Translations under genes and position numbers: made by a program
Notes under the pieces: generated by a model
Told to the model about the DNA's origin: nothing
Databases searched by the model: none
The model's input: only the letters and a program-made list of their open reading frames with translations
Part shown: positions 1 to 7,275 of the stretch, piece after piece
Layout of the letters: each line of letters opens with the position of its first letter
Position numbering within the stretch: position 1 is the stretch's first letter
Virus record (IMG/VR): IMGVR_UViG_3300036715_002378
Coordinates: 1-37,986 of that record
Strand: one strand, 5' to 3'
DNA length: 37,986 bases
From: a virus

Positions 1-2
1 CA

Positions 3-161
3 CACGTGCGTGATGACCTCAATCTTGATATAATCAAATATAGAAAAACATGGGCAGATACTCTTACTTTAGTAGAGGTCTCGTCATTTAATACTGAAGA
101 ATATCTAGAAAAAAATCTACAAGAAACGGCAGTTAGTAGACAACATTGTATTCTTTTCTAA
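3..161 (+). CDS. C-terminal end of an unidentified protein (partial)
   Basis: An open frame runs from the left edge to TAA at 159-161, giving 52 residues that end in SRQHCILF. The start lies outside the window. The composition looks like an ordinary soluble phage protein, but I recognise no motif and cannot name it. It is followed by a 39-base gap and then the next gene, so it probably belongs to the same + strand early/middle transcription unit. Confidence 0.55.
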   Translation, partial: HVRDDLNLDIIKYRKTWADTLTLVEVSSFNTEEYLEKNLQETAVSRQHCILF

Positions 162-200
162 TACTGATCAAATACATAATTATTTTAAGGAACCCAACAT

Positions 201-440
201 ATGAATCAAAATCACGAATTATTATTAGAGCTTTGGGCAAGGGTTAAAAACCATATTCAACCAAAAGAGCGTTTAGAAGTAGCTGATATCCTTGTTATCG
301 TTTTCGACGAGTTTGGTATGGTCGACGACGAATTATTAGACGAAGATTTAGATAAAGAAATGCGTGCAGCAGCAAGAAGCCATCTTTCAAGCGGCATAGG
401 CGATGACTTCGACCTTGAGGATAGATATGACGACGAGTAA
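201..440 (+). CDS. Small acidic conserved-type phage protein
   Basis: This 79-residue protein starts at ATG 201 behind an AAGGA ribosome site about 10 bases upstream. Its N-terminal half is amphipathic (LLELWARVKNHI). The C-terminal half is very acidic (DDELLDEDLDKEM and a DDFDLEDRYDDE tail). There is no membrane segment or known catalytic motif. The end overlaps the next gene by 14 bases, which suggests translational coupling. It lies upstream of uvsY-uvsW and may be a small replication or recombination accessory, but that is guilt by association only. Confidence 0.7.
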   Translation: MNQNHELLLELWARVKNHIQPKERLEVADILVIVFDEFGMVDDELLDEDLDKEMRAAARSHLSSGIGDDFDLEDRYDDE

Positions 441-744
441 AATGCCCGCTGATGTGTTCGGCGAAGAATTGATATTAATAATTAATTCTAAAGATGCAGC
501 AAAATCGGTAGAAAAGATACAACAATTTCGGGAAGGAATGAAAGACCCCGATATTGGTGCTAGTTATGTAGTATGGATTTCAGAACCAGCTAATCTTACT
601 AGAGTACATAAGGCTATGATTGATGATTTAGAAATCCAGCCACGTGCTATGGCAATTAAGCGAGTATTAATGTCAAGAACACAACGAGCAGTATTGTTAG
701 TTCAGGCTATGGAAACTTCTATAAAAAGAGCACATCAGCTGTGA
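427..744 (+). CDS. Hypothetical protein, 105 residues
   Basis: I place the start at ATG 427, not at an upstream in-frame ATG at 403, because a GAGG ribosome site lies just ahead of 427 and the resulting 14-base overlap with the previous gene is typical here. The protein has a mixed alpha/beta look (ELILIINSKDAAKSVEKI; YVVWISEPANL) and a basic C-terminal half with MSRTQRAVLLVQAMETSIKRA. I do not recognise the family. Its TGA stop overlaps a GTG start at 741. Confidence 0.65.
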   Translation: MTTSKMPADVFGEELILIINSKDAAKSVEKIQQFREGMKDPDIGASYVVWISEPANLTRVHKAMIDDLEIQPRAMAIKRVLMSRTQRAVLLVQAMETSIKRAHQL

Positions 745-824
745 GTAATACAGTATTTGATTTGTTGCTAAATTCTACGAAAAATACAAATCAAAACCAT
801 TACCATTACATAGGTACATCATGA
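741..824 (+). CDS. 27-residue small protein between two coupled genes
   Basis: GTG at 741 overlaps the stop of the preceding gene as GTGA, and TGA at 822-824 overlaps the ATG of uvsY as ATGA. The peptide begins MSNTVFDLLLNSTKN and ends HYHYIGTS. A purine-rich AAAGAG stretch about 10 bases upstream could serve as ribosome site. Exact stop-start overlaps at both ends are unlikely by chance, and the alternative is an unexplained 76-base gap in a packed genome. Function unknown. Confidence 0.55.
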   Translation: MSNTVFDLLLNSTKNTNQNHYHYIGTS

Positions 825-1282
825 ATAATTGGTATTATAGAGTTACAAGTAATTTAGGCTTATTACCTGATTTTATCGATTATTATGAATCTGAGCTAGA
901 AAAAGCAAGATTTGAATTATCATTAAAAGGTAAAAGCCTTGAAAAACATGCAGCAGAATTGCCTGGATTAGTCGAACAAAGATTTGCACAATTACAGGAA
1001 ATTGAAGCAGTTTTAGAATATTTAAATATTCAATTAAAGAAAGACAGGGCAGCAGAATTTAAAAAATTCTTAGAAGGGTACAACAAGGCATTAAGTTCAC
1101 GTGATGCTGAAAAGTATGTTGATGGTGTGTCGTCTATTGTAGACTCGACTGTATTAATTAACGAAGTTGCACTTTTAAGAAACAAGTACTTAGGTATAAC
1201 AAAAGGCATAGAAGCGAAGAATTTTATGCTTGGACATATATCAAAGTTGCGAATTGCTGGATTAGATGATGCGAGCGTATAA
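821..1282 (+). CDS. uvsY: UvsY-like recombination mediator
   Basis: This 153-residue protein is close to the length of T4 UvsY (137). It is largely alpha-helical and charged, and ends with a segment (LRNKYLGITKGIEAKNFM, then LGHISKLRIAG) that resembles the UvsY C-terminus, where the mediator forms its helical oligomer. In T4, UvsY loads the RecA-like UvsX onto ssDNA coated by gp32. The gene lies directly before uvsW, the same order as in T4, and this synteny is a large part of the assignment. The start overlaps the previous stop as ATGA. Sequence similarity is modest, so the call rests on length, the C-terminal motif and context. Confidence 0.72.
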   Translation: MNNWYYRVTSNLGLLPDFIDYYESELEKARFELSLKGKSLEKHAAELPGLVEQRFAQLQEIEAVLEYLNIQLKKDRAAEFKKFLEGYNKALSSRDAEKYVDGVSSIVDSTVLINEVALLRNKYLGITKGIEAKNFMLGHISKLRIAGLDDASV

Positions 1283-1290
1283 GGAAAAAA

Positions 1291-2751
1291 ATGTCAATAA
1301 CAAAATTACAAATACTCGACGAAGTTAATATAAAATTTAATGATTTGGGGCCAGAATGCAGGCGCGCAATGGTTAAGGCCTTAGAATATTATGTGCCAGG
1401 AGCACAATACTCGCCTGCTGTGCGGTTGGGTCGATGGAATGGAAAGCAAAGTTTCTGTGATCTAGCAGGCCGATCTTATTTGAATTTATTAGATAAACTA
1501 TTACCTATAGTGCAACATTATGGGTATGATATCGAAATAGAAGATATGCGTCAACCAGGTAGAGATTTTGAATTTGAAGCAGTTGACGAAAATAGCTATT
1601 CTCATATCTTATGGCCAGAAGGACACCCTCTTGCAGGTAAACCCATTATTATTAAAGACCATCAAGTAGGTGTAATTAACTCATATTTAGAAAATATTAC
1701 GGGAATTAATATTGCGCCAACTGGAAGCGGTAAGACGATCGTTACATCTATCCTAAGTCACAAAGTAGAAAAATACGGTAGAAGTATTATTATTGTTCCT
1801 ACTAAAGATTTAGTGACACAAACTGAAGAAGATTATATTAATTTCGGGTTAGATGTAGGCGTGTTTTTCGGAGATCGAAAAGAATATAATAAAAGACATA
1901 CTATATGTACATGGCAAAGTTTAGAAAGTTTGGCTAAAAAATCAAAAGAAACTGATTTAGATATTGACATAAATGCATTTTTTGAAGATGTAGTTTGTGT
2001 TATTGTAGACGAAACACATAAGGCAAAAGGTGCTGTACTTCAGAAGATATTATCGACCTACCTTGCAAATGCACCAATCCGGTGGGGTTTGACAGGTACA
2101 ATGCCTGAAGAGGATAGTGATAAGATGGGTGTAATGGCATGCATTGGTCCATTATTAGGCAAAATTAATACAAAAGAACTACAAGATAAAGGTATATTAG
2201 CTCAACTACAGATACATGTAATACAGTTACAAGATACAACTGCACCTCTGTCTGGAAATTACCAAGCAGAATTAAAATGGTTAACAACAAATATCAAGCG
2301 GCTTGAATTCCTTGCTAAAGAAGTAATTGCAATGGCAGAAACTGGAAATACATTAGTGTTAGTAGATCGTGTTCAAACTGGCGAAATGTTACAGGCGCTC
2401 ATACCTGATTCTATATTTGTATCAGGTAAAATGAAATCAAAAGCTAGGAAGGACGAATATAAAGAAGTACAAGAAGTAGATGGCAAAGTCATAATAGCGA
2501 CATTTTCTGTAGCCAGCACTGGTATTAATATAAATCGAATATTTAATTTAGTACTTTTCGAAGCAGGTAAGAGTTTTGTTAAAGTAATACAAAGTATCGG
2601 ACGTGGAATTCGTGTAGCGGCAGACAAGTCATTTGTGAATATATATGATATTTGTGCTAGTACAAAATATAGCAAACGGCATCTCACTAAAAGGAAAAAA
2701 ATATATACCGAAGCTGAATACCCTTATACAGTCACTAAGGTAGCGTACTAA
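1291..2751 (+). CDS. uvsW: UvsW-type SF2 helicase
   Basis: This 486-residue protein has the length of T4 UvsW (about 500). It has an N-terminal DNA-binding extension of roughly 110 residues, then a superfamily 2 core: Walker A APTGSGKT at about residues 142-149, a DEAH-box variant VDETHKAKG near 238, LTGT near 270, and a C-terminal RecA lobe ending with motif VI (QSIGRGIRV). UvsW is a 3'-5' RNA/DNA helicase that unwinds R-loops, drives branch migration and helps switch replication from origin to recombination-dependent mode. It follows uvsY by 8 bases, with a short AAGGAA ribosome site. Its TAA stop overlaps the ATG of the endonuclease relic downstream as TAATG. Confidence 0.93.
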   Translation: MSITKLQILDEVNIKFNDLGPECRRAMVKALEYYVPGAQYSPAVRLGRWNGKQSFCDLAGRSYLNLLDKLLPIVQHYGYDIEIEDMRQPGRDFEFEAVDENSYSHILWPEGHPLAGKPIIIKDHQVGVINSYLENITGINIAPTGSGKTIVTSILSHKVEKYGRSIIIVPTKDLVTQTEEDYINFGLDVGVFFGDRKEYNKRHTICTWQSLESLAKKSKETDLDIDINAFFEDVVCVIVDETHKAKGAVLQKILSTYLANAPIRWGLTGTMPEEDSDKMGVMACIGPLLGKINTKELQDKGILAQLQIHVIQLQDTTAPLSGNYQAELKWLTTNIKRLEFLAKEVIAMAETGNTLVLVDRVQTGEMLQALIPDSIFVSGKMKSKARKDEYKEVQEVDGKVIIATFSVASTGININRIFNLVLFEAGKSFVKVIQSIGRGIRVAADKSFVNIYDICASTKYSKRHLTKRKKIYTEAEYPYTVTKVAY

Positions 2752-3263
2752 TGCCTAAGAAAATAACAACTAATGTATTAATACAACAATTTAATATAGT
2801 GCATGGTAAAAATTATGATTACACTAAAGTAATCTATATTAATAGTTCGGTAAAAGTCTCTATTGGTTGTAAGTTGCACGGACAATAACTGATATTACCA
2901 CTGAATCATAAGAAAGGACACAGTTGGTCTAAATGTAGTAAGGGTAATATTTCTAAAATGGAAATAGTTTAGCTAGATAGCTTAAATATTTTAGACGAAT
3001 ATAGACAGAAAGTGTTGTATGTTGGCAATGTAAAAATTAGAGTAGACGCATATGACCTAACAACAAATACCGTGTATGAATTTCAGGGAGACCATTGGCA
3101 CGGGAATTTAGAAAAATACGAATCATCTAAGATTAACAGTAATAATAAGAAAACATTTAGCGAATTAAACACGAAAACAGAACAAAAGCGTGAATTAATT
3201 AAAAATGCAGGATATAATCTTATAGAGATCCGAGAATCGAATTTCCTTAGGAAACATGTATGA
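2751..3263 (+). pseudogene. Decayed Vsr-like homing endonuclease
   Basis: One frame runs from ATG 2751 to TGA 3263 but is interrupted by TAA 2886-2888 and TAG 2970-2972. The first part matches the zinc-ribbon-type start common in free-standing phage endonucleases (HGKNYDYTKVIYINSSVKV, then HG and LPLNHKKGH). The last part is a Vsr/EDxHD-type nuclease core: VDAYDLTTNTVYEFQGDHWH, then GN, KTFSEL, KTEQKRELIKNAGYNLIEI. The CxxC expected after NHKKGH has become SWSKC. All pieces are in one frame, so two nonsense changes plus missense decay, not rearrangement, inactivated it. It sits just after an intact uvsW, so it was probably a free-standing element. Confidence 0.85.
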
Positions 3264-3526
3264 AATCGATTAGAACAAATTTACACATAACATGTATAAA
3301 AGCATTTACGAAATTCTTGACTACAAATAATATAACTGCTATAGTAGGGAAATATACTGACAATACAGGATTTAATTTTAATACTTGTTTATGCTATACG
3401 TATTCTGAAAAAAATATTGCAACCTGTGAAAATATGACATACCTGTTACTTAAATACGGGAATTTAACTAGTGCATTTACAGATTCAGAGTACTACAGGG
3501 ATTATAAAAAGGATATTTATGAATAA
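3260..3526 (+). CDS. Hypothetical protein, 88 residues
   Basis: ATG 3260 overlaps the stop of the endonuclease relic as ATGA. The protein has several cysteines (HITCIKAF, NTCLCYTYSE, ATCENMTYLLL) but no regular metal-binding spacing, and it ends YYRDYKKDIYE. It overlaps the next gene by 8 bases. I do not recognise it. It could be a normal small phage protein or a passenger left behind with the decayed endonuclease. Confidence 0.5.
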   Translation: MKSIRTNLHITCIKAFTKFLTTNNITAIVGKYTDNTGFNFNTCLCYTYSEKNIATCENMTYLLLKYGNLTSAFTDSEYYRDYKKDIYE

Positions 3527-3887
3527 AACAATAAAAACAGAATTATCTACTACATATATACCGTTAATAAAGATATTCTTTGAAGCAAATGATATGCATA
3601 ATGTTATTGTGGACACATACAGTATGCAGGTTAGGGATTATATTCATGATGCAATACAGGTCACATATGATCAAGATAACGAAGATACAGCAGGAAAAAT
3701 TGCATATATGTCAATAGTACATGCAGGGTTTTTAAATATGCTAGACGATTTTCTTATAAAATGTAATATAAGCCCCTATCATCTACAACCAGAAACTATG
3801 AAAACACAAAAATATGAAGAAACTTTTAGAAAAGGTACAGATTTGTCTTTAAACGAAATAAGCAAAACAATAGAACAAGGTAATTGA
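3519..3887 (+). CDS. Hypothetical protein, 122 residues
   Basis: I chose ATG 3519 because an AAAGG ribosome site precedes it and it overlaps the previous stop; an in-frame ATG at 3471 would run deep into the previous gene. The protein is helical and acidic in the middle (TYDQDNEDTAGKIAYM), with a C-terminal half containing MLDDFLIKCNISPYHLQ. No signal peptide, membrane segment or known motif was seen. A host-type promoter begins at its 3' end, so it is probably the last gene of this transcription unit. Confidence 0.6.
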   Translation: MNKTIKTELSTTYIPLIKIFFEANDMHNVIVDTYSMQVRDYIHDAIQVTYDQDNEDTAGKIAYMSIVHAGFLNMLDDFLIKCNISPYHLQPETMKTQKYEETFRKGTDLSLNEISKTIEQGN

Positions 3888-3912
3888 TTTTATCATGCAT
3901 ATATGTTACTAT
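3884..3912 (+). promoter_or_regulatory. Sigma-70-like promoter
   Basis: TTGATT at 3884-3889 and TACTAT at 3907-3912 are 17 bases apart, overlapping the end of the preceding gene and about 23 bases ahead of the CTG-start gene. A downstream TATAAAAT could be an alternative -10. The -35 has one mismatch from TTGACA. Confidence 0.45.
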
Positions 3913-3934
3913 ATAAAATAAAAGGAGAATTATT

Positions 3935-4438
3935 CTGTTTATCTTAACTAATGAAAATCGGGCATATGAACTCGACAAAGTGCCAAATGAAATAGAAGAC
4001 ATAAGGTATTGTGTCTTAGACTATTCTGATCCAAAAAATCCAGATTATTTCTTTATACCGCTTATATTTTTAGAAAGTTTTCAAGCACCAGCAGTAGTAT
4101 TAAACATAGGCGATTATACAGTTCAAATGCCATTAGATTGGTCTATTCTTGTTTGCGATGCCGAATACAGTGACTTAGAAATAATGCCGTTGACTAGTTT
4201 AAATGATCGAGGATTTCATACAATGGTATTTAATCCATTGAAGCATATGGTGCCTAGACCAAAAGAAGTAAACATCACTAATGTGTATGCAGAAGTAAAA
4301 TGGTATTTTCCTAAATTAAAAAACGGAAATATTTTAGTTGTTCCTATTGAGGACAAGCCAAATCCAAACTGTGTTTTATTTGTCAAGGAGACAACAAAAT
4401 TACCAGATGTTATAGATATCGGTGCGTTATTTGAATAA
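3935..4438 (+). CDS. Conserved-type phage protein with a non-ATG start
   Basis: The frame carries clear coding content upstream of any ATG or GTG (FILTNENRAYELDKVPNEIE). The only candidate initiators near the strong AGGAG site at 3923-3927 are CTG 3935 (7-base spacing) and ATT 3932. I annotate CTG; a GTG at 3980 would discard 15 good residues. The 167-residue product contains YSDPKNPDYFFIPLIFLESF, MPLDWSILVCDAEYSDLE and VKWYFPKLKNG, features I associate with a widely conserved protein of T4-type aquatic phages whose function is unknown to me. It has no membrane segment. It is driven by the promoter at 3884-3912. Confidence 0.7.
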   Translation: MFILTNENRAYELDKVPNEIEDIRYCVLDYSDPKNPDYFFIPLIFLESFQAPAVVLNIGDYTVQMPLDWSILVCDAEYSDLEIMPLTSLNDRGFHTMVFNPLKHMVPRPKEVNITNVYAEVKWYFPKLKNGNILVVPIEDKPNPNCVLFVKETTKLPDVIDIGALFE

Positions 4439-4625
4439 CTGATTTTTTATATGTTCCGTTAACAGAATACGGAACAGCTAGAAGAGAATTTATTATGGAA
4501 TGGTTTCTAGTCCACAAATTAAAGATGATCCTGATTTAAAAAAGTTATTAAAATTAGGATTTTTAAAAAGAATTCGCATGCATACAAACAGATATCATGC
4601 ACGAACTTATTTAGTGAAAACATGA
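4435..4625 (+). pseudogene. Frameshifted small gene (about 62 residues)
   Basis: Two coding-looking pieces lie in different frames. The first starts at ATA 4435, overlapping the previous stop, and reads TDFLYVPLTEYGTARREFIM then EW to about 4503. The second continues one frame back from 4503 as VSSPQIKDDPDLKKLLKLGF and ends RYHARTYLVKT at TGA 4623-4625, overlapping the next ATG as ATGA. A single-base deletion at the TGG-TTT junction near 4503 would explain this. The 3' piece alone could start at ATG 4500 (41 residues). Either a recent frameshift, a sequencing indel, or a short gene starting at 4500. Confidence 0.45.
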
Positions 4626-4813
4626 CTACTGAAGATTTAATATACCGCTTACGGAAACGCGCAGAAATACGCAGGCAGATCTCTTCTCGAAAGAGTGTGC
4701 AAGAAGGGAAGGCAGATCGTTTATCGGATTTATTAGAAGAAGCCGCACTAGAAATCGAGACTTTACGAGAAGACATAGACCATATTTACAGAGAGAAAGG
4801 GTACGATGGATAA
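4622..4813 (+). CDS. Small coiled-coil protein, 63 residues
   Basis: Highly charged helical protein: MTTEDLIYRLRKRAEIRRQI, then heptad-like stretches LSDLLEEAALEIETLREDI. Such short helical proteins are common among phage early genes, and I know no function for them. The ATG overlaps the preceding stop as ATGA, and the end overlaps the next gene by 8 bases, so translation is probably coupled. Confidence 0.6.
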   Translation: MTTEDLIYRLRKRAEIRRQISSRKSVQEGKADRLSDLLEEAALEIETLREDIDHIYREKGYDG

Positions 4814-5360
4814 TATGCAAGATTGGTTAAGTGGGTTTTATGGATTGAACCCCGATGCTATAGAGACTGAAGAAGAAAAGCCTACAAAAAAAGCAAGTAC
4901 ATTAACACTTAAGATGGAGTTGCCTGCTATGGATTTTTGTAATAAATATTTTTATAGAAATCTATCAGCTGAACATAAAAAAGAAATAAGCTTATGGGTA
5001 TTAATGCGGTATATGAGCTCATCTCAAAACCATGCAGAGCACCATCTTATGATGGTAAATGATTTAGTAAATAACGAATTTAATTCGTTAAAAAAACATC
5101 CTGAATTACAATGGATGCTTTTGTCATTATGTGGAACAGGTCGAGAACAATTTCATCCATGGATTCCGCCTCCCAAAGGTATTAAAAAAGATAGAATCGA
5201 AGAAGCATTAATACAAATATACCCTTTATTAAAAAGTGACGATATTGAGTTATTGCTTAAATTAAATTCAAAAGAAGAATTGATTGAATTATTTAAAGAT
5301 AACGGTCTTGATGATAAAACAATAAAAGAAATATTTAAAGGCGAGCCAAAAGGAAAATAG
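4806..5360 (+). CDS. Possible clamp-loader small subunit-type protein
   Basis: A 184-residue helical protein with an acidic, lysine-rich N-terminal linker (EETEE.KPTKKAS type) and a conserved-looking core: ISLWVLMRYMSSSQ, HHLMMVNDLVN, KHPELQWMLLSLCG, FHPWIPPPKG. The C-terminal helices (ELLLKLNSKEELIELFKDNG) resemble a small helical adaptor. Its length equals that of T4 gp62 (187), which with gp44 loads the gp45 sliding clamp. The placement near other replication genes fits, but I see no decisive motif and gp44/gp45 are not in the window, so gp62 is a guess. It ends with the only TAG stop I noted on an intact gene here. Confidence 0.6.
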   Translation: MDNMQDWLSGFYGLNPDAIETEEEKPTKKASTLTLKMELPAMDFCNKYFYRNLSAEHKKEISLWVLMRYMSSSQNHAEHHLMMVNDLVNNEFNSLKKHPELQWMLLSLCGTGREQFHPWIPPPKGIKKDRIEEALIQIYPLLKSDDIELLLKLNSKEELIELFKDNGLDDKTIKEIFKGEPKGK

Positions 5361-5362
5361 CC

Positions 5363-6061
5363 TTGATAGCTAACAAACTAATGAAACAAGAACATATCTG
5401 TAAATTCTGTGGTACTAAATTTCATAAATCTAGCACGTTAAGTACTCATATGTGTGTGAAAAAGCAAAGGGTGCTCGACGCAGATGCCACAGGCCCGAGA
5501 TTAGGATTTAGAGCATTTCAACGATTCTTTGAACTTACTGCCCAAGTAAAAAGACCTAAAACATTAGAAGAATTCATTGAAAGTCCGTATTATATAGAAT
5601 TTGCAAAATTTGGTAATCATTTAGCTAATCTTAAACCTTTGTACATTGAAAAATATATTGATTTTGTAATACAAAACGGTGTAAAATTAAAAGATTGGAC
5701 AAAGGATTTTGTGTATGATTGTTATATCAATGATATCGTAAAAAAAGAACCAGCAATAAGTGCAACTGAGAGAACTATTATTGAGATAGTAGAATGGTCA
5801 GAAAAAAATAATAAACAATTTGTTGATTTTTTCTATACAATTTCAGCCAACGAAGCAGCATATATGATTAAGACAGGTAAAATAAGCCCGTGGGTATTAT
5901 ACCTTGCCCCGTCTGGAGAAAGTTTAATGAGCAGCTTTAATGAAGACCATGCAAAAATAATAGGTACGATCATTGACCCAGGCCTATGGATGCGAAAATT
6001 TAAGAAAGCAGCCGATGACGTTGAGTATATAAGAAATTTGCTATCACAGGCAGGACTATGA
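5363..6061 (+). CDS. Zinc-finger protein of unknown function
   Basis: This 232-residue protein has an N-terminal finger CKFCGTKFHKSSTLSTHMC (Cys-x2-Cys, later His-x2-Cys) around residues 12-30. A long helical domain follows with LGFRAFQRFFEL, LEEFIESPYYIEFAKFGNHL and a C-terminal WMRKFKKAADDVEYI. I annotate TTG 5363 because a GGA-rich ribosome site (AAAGGAAAA) lies at proper distance, while the internal ATG 5381 has none. The pairing with the preceding gene suggests a shared role, perhaps DNA binding during replication or late transcription, but no function is established from sequence. Confidence 0.75.
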   Translation: MIANKLMKQEHICKFCGTKFHKSSTLSTHMCVKKQRVLDADATGPRLGFRAFQRFFELTAQVKRPKTLEEFIESPYYIEFAKFGNHLANLKPLYIEKYIDFVIQNGVKLKDWTKDFVYDCYINDIVKKEPAISATERTIIEIVEWSEKNNKQFVDFFYTISANEAAYMIKTGKISPWVLYLAPSGESLMSSFNEDHAKIIGTIIDPGLWMRKFKKAADDVEYIRNLLSQAGL

Positions 6062-6251
6062 GTGTAATATATACTATTTTAACAGCTGGACAAGCTTTTT
6101 GGATAGACAACACATTTGGTTGGAAAGGCGTTCGTATGTTATCGGAGAATTTGATAATGATCAAGACGCTGCTATCTTTATGTTACAACACGGTGGTAGT
6201 ATGAGATCGGTTTGGGGTGAATTTAAAGTAATTTTTAGTAAAAGGGAATAA
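6058..6251 (+). pseudogene. Small gene broken by a one-base frameshift
   Basis: ATG 6058 overlaps the previous stop (ATGA) and reads MSVIYTILTAGQAFWIDNTF then GWKGVR. After CGT at 6133-6135 the sense continues one frame back as YVIGEFDNDQDAAIFMLQHG, ending SVWGEFKVIFSKRE at TAA 6249-6251, which overlaps the next ATG. Restoring one T between CGT and ATG would give a continuous protein of about 64 residues. No slippery heptamer is present at the junction, so a deletion or a sequencing indel is more likely than programmed frameshifting. Confidence 0.6.
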
Positions 6252-6838
6252 TGCGTAAAGTTGCTACAGACGTAGATATTGATGTATTTAACAGGGATGC
6301 TATATTAGAGGGTATCGAGTGCATTTACGGCAGGATTGATAGGCCGAATAATAAAGTAGAAAAACACCCTACTGGTGTTTATTTTCAAAATATACCGCGA
6401 GACCCTACTACAAATATTTCAACATTAGGCCATAAGGTTGCAAATGAATACGGCTACTTTAAGGTAGATTTTCTTAATGTAACAATGTATGAAGGTGTCC
6501 GGGATGAAGCGCATTTAATAGATCTCTTAAATCGTGACCCAGTGTGGGGTTTTTTTGAATTTGAAGAAATTACTGATCAATTATTCCATTTAAACGGGTA
6601 TAGTCATTTATTGAAAAAATATAAACCACAATCAGTTGAAGATTTAGCAATGATACTAGCAATTATTCGACCATCAAAATCCCATTTACAAGGAAAGTCG
6701 TGGTACGAAATAAGAAAAGAAGTTTGGGTTAAGGATACAGATGAAGGCTACGCATTTAAGCGTGGTCATGGTTTGGCCTACAGTTTAGCCATTGTTGTTA
6801 ATTTGAATCTATTGATCGAACAAATGTCAGCAGGATAA
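6251..6838 (+). CDS. Small protein resembling the DnaE finger region
   Basis: This 195-residue protein contains segments resembling short blocks of bacterial DNA polymerase III alpha, in the same order: YGYFKVDFLNVTMYEGV (compare G-L-x-K-x-D-F-L-G in DnaE), LFHLNGYSHLLKKYKPQSVE then DLAMILAIIRPSK (compare the VFQxES...LxPxxFEDL.A..ALxRPGP block), and YAFKRGHGLAYSLAIVV (compare GYGFNKSHAAAYALV). It lacks the PHP domain and the palm aspartate region, so it cannot be a complete polymerase. It may be a repurposed DNA- or nucleotide-binding fragment. The start at 6251 overlaps the preceding stop as TAATG. Confidence 0.7.
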   Translation: MRKVATDVDIDVFNRDAILEGIECIYGRIDRPNNKVEKHPTGVYFQNIPRDPTTNISTLGHKVANEYGYFKVDFLNVTMYEGVRDEAHLIDLLNRDPVWGFFEFEEITDQLFHLNGYSHLLKKYKPQSVEDLAMILAIIRPSKSHLQGKSWYEIRKEVWVKDTDEGYAFKRGHGLAYSLAIVVNLNLLIEQMSAG

Positions 6839-6849
6839 ATGTTCTAAAA

Positions 6850-7221
6850 CTAATCTGCCTTTCTTAATAATTGAATTTGGCGTTTTTTAATACGTTTTTT
6901 AATAATGTTATTTAGGCTAGTCATTGTGCCAAATATAAGCTCAACATCTTTGTTTACTACTGTCCTTAAACAATACCTGAATTGGTTCATATCACCTTGT
7001 AAGAAAATATTAATAGGTAAAAGTCGATTACTTTCCCACCACCATATTTCGCCAAGTTCCAAAAATAACTTCTTCTCTTCGGGAGTTCTCAGTGATTCGT
7101 AATCATAGAAACTTATAATTTTATCATCAGAGTTTTGTATTATCCCGATATATTCGTGCAATTGACATCTTAGTCCTGAAAGGAAGGGAAACTTTTCTTT
7201 TATATTTTCGAGATTTAACAT
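6850..7221 (-). CDS. Hypothetical minus-strand protein, 123 residues
   Basis: One of two genes on the minus strand. The protein begins MLNLENIKEKFPFLSGLRCQ and contains LHEYIGIIQN, FLELGEIWWWESNRLLPINI and a basic C-terminus NNIIKKRIKKRQIQLLRK that could bind nucleic acid. I recall this kind of protein as conserved in T4-type aquatic phages but know no function. It converges on the DnaE-like gene (12-base gap) and diverges from the virion-type gene at 7314, so the intervening 92 bases must hold both promoters. Confidence 0.7.
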   Translation of the reverse strand: MLNLENIKEKFPFLSGLRCQLHEYIGIIQNSDDKIISFYDYESLRTPEEKKLFLELGEIWWWESNRLLPINIFLQGDMNQFRYCLRTVVNKDVELIFGTMTSLNNIIKKRIKKRQIQLLRKAD

Positions 7222-7275
7222 ACTCTTATTTATGCCTATAATAACCTTACAAAAATAATTTCTGGTAATAATAAA

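Noticed and set aside
2373-2687. Minus-strand ORF of 104 codons inside uvsW
   Set aside because: Shadow of the uvsW coding frame; no ribosome site and a composition unlike the real genes. The same applies to the other long antisense frames, for example 24085-24609 and 16064-16477.
5358-5360. Global recoding of TAG as Trp, suggested by the interrupted relics
   Set aside because: TAG ends an apparently intact gene here, and the relics also carry TAA and TGA plus missense decay, so pseudogenes are the simpler reading.
6130-6140. Programmed -1 frameshift in the small gene at 6058
   Set aside because: No X-XXY-YYZ slippery site and no obvious downstream pseudoknot; a lost base fits better.
7227-7234. 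CATAAATA on the minus strand as late promoter of the gene at 6850-7221
   Set aside because: It lies only 6 bases from the start codon, so the transcript would begin inside the gene; no other support.
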